Shown here piece by piece: positions 1-4,474 of a stretch of 9,444 bases of DNA. Positions within the stretch are counted from its first letter, which is position 1; every line of letters starts with the position of its first letter. Under the pieces are notes generated by a model that saw only the letters and a list, made by a program, of their open reading frames with translations, ran no database searches and was not told where the DNA came from. The position numbers were made by a program, and so were the translations under genes. Origin of the DNA: an uncultured Selenomonas sp. (lineage in GTDB: Bacteria > Bacillota > Negativicutes > Selenomonadales > Selenomonadaceae); NCBI GenBank assembly GCA_937915915.1, contig CALGGN010000078.1, positions 1 through 9,444 on the forward strand, read 5' to 3'.

Positions 1-50
1 GCTGGAATCCTTCACGTCTGGATTCGGAAGGCGACATGAAGGATTCCAGC
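1..50. repeat. Perfect 14-base inverted repeat at the window edge
   Basis: Bases 1-14 (GCTGGAATCCTTCA) are the exact reverse complement of bases 37-50. The 22 bases between them can extend the stem imperfectly (CGTC at 15-18 with GGCG at 30-33). It lies within the porin frame, where such a structure is not expected. It may be a chance coding hairpin, a local inverted duplication, or an assembly or amplification artefact if the window starts at a contig end. Confidence 0.6.
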
Positions 51-857
51 TCTAACGAGACCAGGCTGAAGCGCGCATGGGCGCAGGGTGACTACAACAA
101 CTTCCAGGTCAAGCTCGGTAAGTTCGAGTTCTACACGAACGAGCATGGTCTTGTCTGGGATACGGAGCTGTCCGGTGTACAGGCAAGCTTCGGCAAGGAC
201 TTCAAGGGCACGATTTTTGCAGGCCGTTTGGGCAAAGATGCATTCCTTGGCTCTACGAAGTATGAGAACTGGGATGCTTATAAGGCAGGACAAGGTTATG
301 AGGGATGGACAGATCGCAACCTTGACAGTGCTTCCATCTATGGTCTCAACCTGCAGTATGACAAAGGCGGCGACAAGGGCTTCTTCGGCGGTGCTGGCTA
401 CTATCATCTCTCTTCCGAGAACTTCAAACTCATCTCCAAGGATGACAAGGCGAACATTTGGTCTCTGAATGCCGGCTATCGCTTCAGCCCGAAGGCAAAG
501 CTGTGGGCTTCCTATGCGCAGAATTCCAAGGTTGATTACAGCGGTGTCAAGAAGAATTCCTGGCAGGTGCAGTTCGACTATGGTACCTATGACGATGCAA
601 AGGTGAAGGGTTCTTGGAGCGCTTACCTCGCATATCGTCAGCTCGGCTACGGCGCAACCCTCGCCGGCACGGTAGAGGATGATGTGCTGCTCGGCACGAA
701 GGGCATCGGCATCGGCGCTGCTTGGGCTCCGTTCAAGAACGTCGGTCTGCTTGTGAAGTACTTCAACGGCAAACTGAACGACCGTATCGGCAAGGATCTT
801 GCCGGCGGCAAGGACAAGGCTTCCCAGCTGTTCGGTCGTGTTGAGCTGTTCTTCTAA
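1..857 (+). CDS. Outer-membrane porin-like beta-barrel protein, 5'-truncated
   Basis: The reading frame (codons from base 3) is open to the window edge, so the gene starts upstream; the ATG at 36 is internal and has no ribosome binding site. About 284 residues are visible. They alternate polar and hydrophobic/aromatic residues in short strands split by Gly/Asp/Lys turns (for example KRAWAQGDYNNFQVKLGKF, then strands ending in GYRF, YLAYR and GAAW). The protein ends RVELFF, and a C-terminal phenylalanine is the usual signal for barrel insertion into the outer membrane. In Negativicutes such porins usually carry an N-terminal SLH domain that ties the outer membrane to peptidoglycan; that part would lie outside the window, so it is inference here. 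The likely role is diffusion of small solutes plus envelope tethering. A strong terminator follows 31 bases after the stop, so this is the last gene of its transcript. The barrel class is fairly secure, the exact family less so. Confidence 0.8.
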   Translation, partial: WNPSRLDSEGDMKDSSSNETRLKRAWAQGDYNNFQVKLGKFEFYTNEHGLVWDTELSGVQASFGKDFKGTIFAGRLGKDAFLGSTKYENWDAYKAGQGYEGWTDRNLDSASIYGLNLQYDKGGDKGFFGGAGYYHLSSENFKLISKDDKANIWSLNAGYRFSPKAKLWASYAQNSKVDYSGVKKNSWQVQFDYGTYDDAKVKGSWSAYLAYRQLGYGATLAGTVEDDVLLGTKGIGIGAAWAPFKNVGLLVKYFNGKLNDRIGKDLAGGKDKASQLFGRVELFF

Positions 858-888
858 TCCAGAAGGATGCGCATTAGGTTGTGATTGC

Positions 889-920
889 AGAGCCCCCCAC
901 TTCGGTGGGGGGCTTTTTTT
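889..920 (+). terminator. Rho-independent terminator after the porin gene
   Basis: GCCCCCCAC (892-900), loop TTCG (901-904) and GTGGGGGGC (905-913) form a perfect 9-base-pair stem closed by a stable UUCG-type tetraloop, followed by seven T (914-920). The A/G bases at 889-891 can pair into the T tract. It ends the porin transcript and insulates the Hip-like cassette. Confidence 0.95.
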
Positions 921-950
921 GTTGAAACGAATGTGTAAACAGGATGGCAT

Positions 951-986
951 TACTTGACAACTATCAAGCAATACAATATACTTGAC
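951..986. promoter_or_regulatory. Putative operator: CTTGA/TCAAG half-sites over the promoter
   Basis: The octamer TACTTGAC occurs at 951-958 and again at 979-986. Between them lies TCAAG (964-968), which pairs as an inverted repeat with CTTGA (953-957) across six bases. The three half-sites cover the -35 and -10 boxes. This fits autorepression by the helix-turn-helix in the cassette's second protein, as in hipBA-type modules. The repeats are seen directly; the binding protein is inferred. Confidence 0.45.
954..982 (+). promoter_or_regulatory. Sigma-70-type promoter of the Hip-like cassette
   Basis: TTGACA at 954-959, a 17-base spacer and TATACT at 977-982 make a near-consensus promoter. Transcription should start near 989, giving a leader of about 20 bases that includes AAAGGAGG (993-1000), nine bases before the ATG at 1010. 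Nothing else between the porin terminator and 1010 looks like a promoter. Confidence 0.8.
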
Positions 987-1009
987 CATAGGAAAGGAGG
1001 CATGGTGAT

Positions 1010-1840
1010 ATGTTGGAAACGAAAGTGATACACGAAATCTCAGATCTCCGGTATCTGTCATGGGCACGAATCAAAGGCTCTTCTGGCACAGCGGGCTCTT
1101 TTCTCAAGGCGTACAGCACTTTGAACGGGAAAAAATTGTATTATAAATTGTCATCTTTCAATGACATGGAAGGAATTATCGGACATGAATGTGTCAACGA
1201 AATCATCGCAGACCGGCTTCTTTCTATTTTAGGGATTGATCACCTCCATTATCAGCTTCAGCATGCAAACATCATCGTTCATGGAAAAGCGTATGAAACA
1301 TATCTCTGTGTCTCAGAAGATTTTAAGCAAAAAGGGGAGTCAAAAACTGCGCTTGAGACATATTACGAGCTTATGCATCCGGAAGGCGTCAATATGCTGG
1401 ATTTTTGCATTGCGTCAGGCTGGAAGAACTATGTTCGGGAAATGCTGGCGGTTGATTTTCTGATACTGAATCGTGACCGTCATGGTGCGAATATCGAGGT
1501 GTTGCGCAATCCAAGGGAAAAGACCGTGGCCCCTGCGCCGCTTTACGATCATGGGCTTTCTATGATATTGCTCGATGATGATATGAAAATCAAGAATATC
1601 GATGTCATGGAAGACAAACGTATCCAGTGTTGCGTGGGGACTATGTCTGCCGAGAAAAATCTTGGGATTCTTCGGCAGATTGGGTTCCCGATTTTTTCCC
1701 GTACCCTTACGGGCAGCGACAAGGCCGTGCTGCTGGAGGGGCTGGATTCCGTCATTTCTCCCGTTTTGGCGGAAAAGACATGGGAGCTGATTTGGAAAAG
1801 GTGGTGCCATTATGAGGAGTTTCGCAATCAGACTGGATGA
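1010..1840 (+). CDS. HipA-like Ser/Thr kinase, short form (putative toxin)
   Basis: A 276-residue protein with the catalytic core of HipA-type kinases. There is a Gly/Ser-rich phosphate-binding loop (KGSSGTAGSFLK, residues 22-33), a probable ATP-contacting lysine in YYKLSSF (K46) and a helix with a conserved-looking glutamate (GHE, E60). The catalytic motif is LNRDRHGAN (D156, metal-binding N161), and APLYDHG (D180) is the DFG-like metal site. E. coli HipA has about 440 residues; this protein lacks most of the N-terminal subdomain and starts almost directly at the kinase loop, as HipT of HipBST systems does. HipA and HipT phosphorylate tRNA synthetases and block translation; the target here cannot be read from sequence. 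The Ser/Thr residues in the loop are candidate autophosphorylation sites. The start is fixed by AAAGGAGG nine bases upstream. The gene overlaps the next one by 29 bases, implying translational coupling, and is AT-richer than its GC-rich neighbours. Confidence 0.82.
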   Translation: MLETKVIHEISDLRYLSWARIKGSSGTAGSFLKAYSTLNGKKLYYKLSSFNDMEGIIGHECVNEIIADRLLSILGIDHLHYQLQHANIIVHGKAYETYLCVSEDFKQKGESKTALETYYELMHPEGVNMLDFCIASGWKNYVREMLAVDFLILNRDRHGANIEVLRNPREKTVAPAPLYDHGLSMILLDDDMKIKNIDVMEDKRIQCCVGTMSAEKNLGILRQIGFPIFSRTLTGSDKAVLLEGLDSVISPVLAEKTWELIWKRWCHYEEFRNQTG

Positions 1841-2630
1841 TGAAATGGCTGCGCGCCCGATAGGCTATCTATTCTATTGTGAGTCCAAGAAAAAATTTTA
1901 TATTGAGCTGAGCCAGTATGCAGACCTTTGGGAGCTTCCCGTCCTTCTAGCAGGTTTTCTCCAGATGGGAAGCCATACCATTGGTTCCTATTGGAGCAGA
2001 AAATGGATACAGGAAAGGATTGTTCCGCCTGACCGTCAGAATCTGGCCCACATCCTCAAGGAAAACAAGCTGAAGGAATATGATGAGTTTAAGCTCCTCA
2101 TGCTGGCGCAAGGAAGGTGTGCGCAAGACGATTTTTATTTGCAGGAGATTGATCGGGACGAAGTTTCCAAAGAAGTGAAAAAAAGGTGGCAGCATCATAT
2201 CAAGGATATTTTGCCAAGCAAGGACAATCGAATATGGGTGTTTTTCCAGAATGGAAAAACAAAACTCTGTGATATAAAAGCTACTTTTGGAGATTGGAAA
2301 AGGCTGCTGCCAATCCTCTCCGATGAGTCCTTGTTCCGGCAGGCAGAAGTCCAGCCGGGCGGGTTCGGAATTTGCTGGGGCGAAGGAGATCTTGAGATTT
2401 CCTATCATGATTTATATCGATGGGGAAAGCCGATGCCGGTTTCTTTGGACATGATGCTTGATTTTGCAAAGTATAGGTTTCTGGATACAGCGGAAACGAT
2501 GCGTGTTATGGAATGTTCCAGGCAGTATATCAGCCAAATGGTAGAAAAGAACAAATTGGAACCTGTTTTAAAGAAGAATGGAGGGAATATTTTCTTAAAA
2601 ACGGATGTTTTTCAGTTACGGAAAAATTAG
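1812..2630 (+). CDS. Putative Hip antitoxin: HipS-like, DUF2442-like and HTH regions
   Basis: A 272-residue protein that appears to have three parts. Residues 17-113 resemble the N-terminal subdomain of HipA: IGYLFY start, ELPVLL, a WSRKWIQERIVPPDR block (61-75), then YDEFKLLMLAQGRCAQDDFYL (90-110). This is the part missing from the kinase next door and the part that forms the separate antitoxin HipS in HipBST. Residues 140-205 look like a DUF2442 domain (strand-rich, then GDLEISYHDLYRWG). Residues 222-270 hold a MerR/excisionase-style helix-turn-helix (FLDTAETMRVMECSRQYISQM) that could bind the upstream operator. The start at 1812 lies inside the kinase gene, seven bases after AAAGGTGG (1797-1804); ATG 1845 is in frame but lacks a good binding site. 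I infer an antitoxin joining neutralising and DNA-binding roles. The HTH and DUF2442 calls are moderate, the HipS-like call is from motif resemblance only, and a different regulator remains possible. Confidence 0.65.
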   Translation: MRSFAIRLDDEMAARPIGYLFYCESKKKFYIELSQYADLWELPVLLAGFLQMGSHTIGSYWSRKWIQERIVPPDRQNLAHILKENKLKEYDEFKLLMLAQGRCAQDDFYLQEIDRDEVSKEVKKRWQHHIKDILPSKDNRIWVFFQNGKTKLCDIKATFGDWKRLLPILSDESLFRQAEVQPGGFGICWGEGDLEISYHDLYRWGKPMPVSLDMMLDFAKYRFLDTAETMRVMECSRQYISQMVEKNKLEPVLKKNGGNIFLKTDVFQLRKN

Positions 2631-2661
2631 GAGGCAGTTTCTCAGCTTGGGAGGGATTTGG

Positions 2662-3861
2662 ATGGCAGATCGGTGGGCTTGGGCCGAGATTGATTTGGGA
2701 GCCATTGGGCATAATCTGAGGGAAATACGAAAGCATGTGGCGCCGCAGGTGAAGCTTTGCGCGGTGGTCAAGGCGAATGCCTACGGGCATGGGGCGCTGG
2801 CAGTCGCGCGGAAGGCCGTGGAGGTCGGCGCGGATTACCTGGCAACCGCGACACTGGGAGAGGCTTTGGAGCTTCGACAGGCGGGGTTCACGACGCCCCT
2901 CCTGATTTTGGGGTTGGTGCCCCCCGAGGGGGCATGCGCGCTGGTAGAGCACAATATCACGCAGACCATCTGCGATTTGGAGCTGGCGAAAGCGATTTCC
3001 GTCGAGGCGCAGCGGCAGGGAAAGACGGCAAAGGTGCATCTGAAAGTGGAGACCGGCATGGGGCGCATCGGCGTCTCGCCGGAGGCTATCGGCGAGCTGG
3101 CTGCGGAGGTCAGGGCACTGCCGGGCATCGAAATCGAGGGTATGTTCTCCCATTTCGCGGCGGCAGACACCGGAGACAAGAGCTTTGTGCAGGAGCAGCT
3201 TGCGGCATTTCACAGGGCGATTCGTGCGGTGGAGGCAAAGGGCATCGAGATCCCCGTCAAGCATATCGCGGAGTCGGCGGCAATCCTTGAGCTGCCGGAG
3301 GCGCATTTCGATATGGTGCGGGCGGGCATCATCGAGTATGGGCTGTGGCCGTCCGATGAGGTCACGCACCCCATTGACCTGCGTCCTGCCATGCGGCTCT
3401 GCGCGAGGATCGCATTCATCAAGACCGTCCCGCAAGGCACGACCATCGGCTATGGACGAGCTTTTTGCGCAAAAAAAGAAAGCCGCATCGCCACGCTTCC
3501 CATCGGCTATGCGGATGGATATATCCGTGCCTATGCCAAGCACGGCAGTGCGGAAATCTGCGGAAAGCGCGCTCCCATCGCGGGGCGTGTCTGTATGGAT
3601 CAGGTCATGGTGGACATCACGGACATCCCGGAGGCCGGGGTCGGCACGGAGGCCACGCTCTTCGGCTCGTCCACGCTGAGCACGGACGAGGCCGCGAAGT
3701 GGCTCGACACCATCAACTATGAAGTCACCTGCATGGTATCCCATCGTGTGCCGCGCGTTTACTTCGATTCATCAAGGACGTTCAAAACGGCAGGGCTGGA
3801 TGAGAGGTTAGCTTTATGTGCGTGTGAGGGGAGAAATGCTCAAGCGGCATATCGCATATAA
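2662..3861 (+). CDS. alr: Alanine racemase
   Basis: A PLP-dependent enzyme that interconverts L- and D-alanine in the cytoplasm to supply D-alanine for peptidoglycan. From the ATG at 2662 it has 399 residues. PLP-binding K37 lies in AVVKANAYGHG, the barrel motif KVETGMGRIG spans 128-137, the second catalytic base Y264 is in IGYGRAF, CMDQ is at 311-314, and the C-terminal signature SHRVPRVY is at 360-367. The start is chosen because MADRWAWAEIDLGAIGHN matches the family N-terminus and GGAGGG (2650-2655) lies six bases upstream; the frame is open further upstream, inside the previous gene. Family members usually end soon after RVPRVY; here about 30 further residues follow, and the last 22 bases overlap the convergent zinc-finger gene. 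It begins 31 bases after the Hip-like antitoxin gene with no terminator and no clear promoter between, so it may be transcribed from the Hip promoter. Confidence 0.96.
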   Translation: MADRWAWAEIDLGAIGHNLREIRKHVAPQVKLCAVVKANAYGHGALAVARKAVEVGADYLATATLGEALELRQAGFTTPLLILGLVPPEGACALVEHNITQTICDLELAKAISVEAQRQGKTAKVHLKVETGMGRIGVSPEAIGELAAEVRALPGIEIEGMFSHFAAADTGDKSFVQEQLAAFHRAIRAVEAKGIEIPVKHIAESAAILELPEAHFDMVRAGIIEYGLWPSDEVTHPIDLRPAMRLCARIAFIKTVPQGTTIGYGRAFCAKKESRIATLPIGYADGYIRAYAKHGSAEICGKRAPIAGRVCMDQVMVDITDIPEAGVGTEATLFGSSTLSTDEAAKWLDTINYEVTCMVSHRVPRVYFDSSRTFKTAGLDERLALCACEGRNAQAAYRI

Positions 3862-4070
3862 TCAATGACGGAAATATCGTTAAGCTCACGTTTTGCCTGC
3901 GCCACAATTTCCTCCAATTTGCGCACCGTATCGCCCGTATAGATGATTTCCGCACATTCGGTGCATTTGAAGCAGGGAACATTCCGAACAATGATTAAAC
4001 ATGACCCTAAGTCCGTGACATCAGTTGTAGTGCTTTTGACGACATCCGCACCGCATTTCATGCATTTCAT
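3840..4070 (-). CDS. YgiT-type zinc-finger protein (putative antitoxin)
   Basis: A 76-residue protein with two Cys pairs, CMKC (C3, C6) and CTEC (C36, C39), spaced as in the zinc-binding N-terminal domain of MqsA/YgiT. A helical tail follows (TGDTVRKLEEIVAQAKRE). MqsA has an additional C-terminal DNA-binding HTH that is absent here, so this is the short YgiT form. It starts three bases after the stop of the DUF4258 gene, with AAGGAAGGA upstream, so the two are certainly one operon. Short YgiT-type proteins are commonly found next to DUF4258 proteins and are presumed to be the antitoxin. Its 3' end overlaps the convergent alr gene by 22 bases, and I see no terminator after it, so its transcript may run antisense into alr. 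Confidence 0.85.
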   Translation of the reverse strand: MKCMKCGADVVKSTTTDVTDLGSCLIIVRNVPCFKCTECAEIIYTGDTVRKLEEIVAQAKRELNDISVIDYMRYAA

Positions 4071-4073
4071 GGA

Positions 4074-4385
4074 TTATCCTTCCTTTCGCTTCGTGAAATC
4101 CTCCGTCCATTTATCAGGATTTGGCCAATATGCAGTAATGATGTATAGGAACTCGCCATCTGTGCTTACAACGGTGTGCAACACATTTCCGTTTGCCGTT
4201 TTTCCGGCAATCAGGCAACTTGGAAAAGGCGTATCATCAGGATATTGTTCGATGATATGGCCGGAAGATATGGCGAGCTCTATATCATCAAGGCATATAT
4301 TTCTTTCTTGAAACCTTGTCTTGGCATGGTTTGTCATGGCTATGGACGCATCTTGGCATAGCAGCCTGTATGGCTCAATTTCCAT
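4074..4385 (-). CDS. DUF4258 domain protein (putative toxin)
   Basis: A 103-residue protein matching the DUF4258 pattern: NHAKTRFQERNI (H20, R24, R28), a short helix and SGHIIEQYPDD (41-51), then PFPSCLIAGK, NVLHTVV (H70) and the closing IITAYWPNPDKW (82-93). The family is small, single-domain and thought to have a RelE/BrnT-like fold; it usually pairs with a YgiT-type zinc finger, as here. RNase activity is only presumed. The start is supported by AAGGGAGA (4398-4391) five bases upstream. Toxin-first gene order is the same as in mqsRA. The region is AT-richer than alr and the kinase gene beside it. A possible -10 (TAAAAT, bases 4410-4405) has no clear -35; the big inverted repeat at 4421-4455 lies where a -35 or operator would be. 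Confidence 0.82.
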   Translation of the reverse strand: MEIEPYRLLCQDASIAMTNHAKTRFQERNICLDDIELAISSGHIIEQYPDDTPFPSCLIAGKTANGNVLHTVVSTDGEFLYIITAYWPNPDKWTEDFTKRKEG

Positions 4386-4420
4386 GCGGATCTCCCTTCA
4401 TGGTATTTTACGATGAAATC

Positions 4421-4455
4421 TTCAGGAAATGCTGACTCATTCAGCGTTTCCTGAA
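4421..4455. repeat. 15-base inverted repeat between the kinase gene and the DUF4258 gene
   Basis: TTCAGGAAATGCTGA (4421-4435) and TCAGCGTTTCCTGAA (4441-4455) pair over 15 positions with one mismatch that becomes a G-U pair in RNA; the loop is CTCAT. It begins 19 bases after the stop of the permease-kinase gene and ends 35 bases before the DUF4258 start. It could terminate the kinase transcript, but neither strand has a good T tract (AATTTTAA on plus, GATTTC on minus). It could equally be an operator for the toxin-antitoxin pair. Confidence 0.7.
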
Positions 4456-4474
4456 AATTTTAATCCTCGAAGTA

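Noticed and set aside
12..1067. Minus-strand open frame of 351 codons across the porin gene, terminator and promoter
   Set aside because: It runs through a strong terminator and a promoter, overlaps a clear beta-barrel gene, and shows no family motif.
1010..2630. A single HipA gene broken by a frameshift
   Set aside because: The HipA-N-like region lies downstream of the kinase, not upstream, and the second gene has its own ATG and binding site with a short overlap, so two genes are the better reading.
2530..3744. Minus-strand open frame of 404 codons opposite alr
   Set aside because: Antisense shadow of a highly conserved enzyme; low-complexity Arg-rich translation, no start signals.
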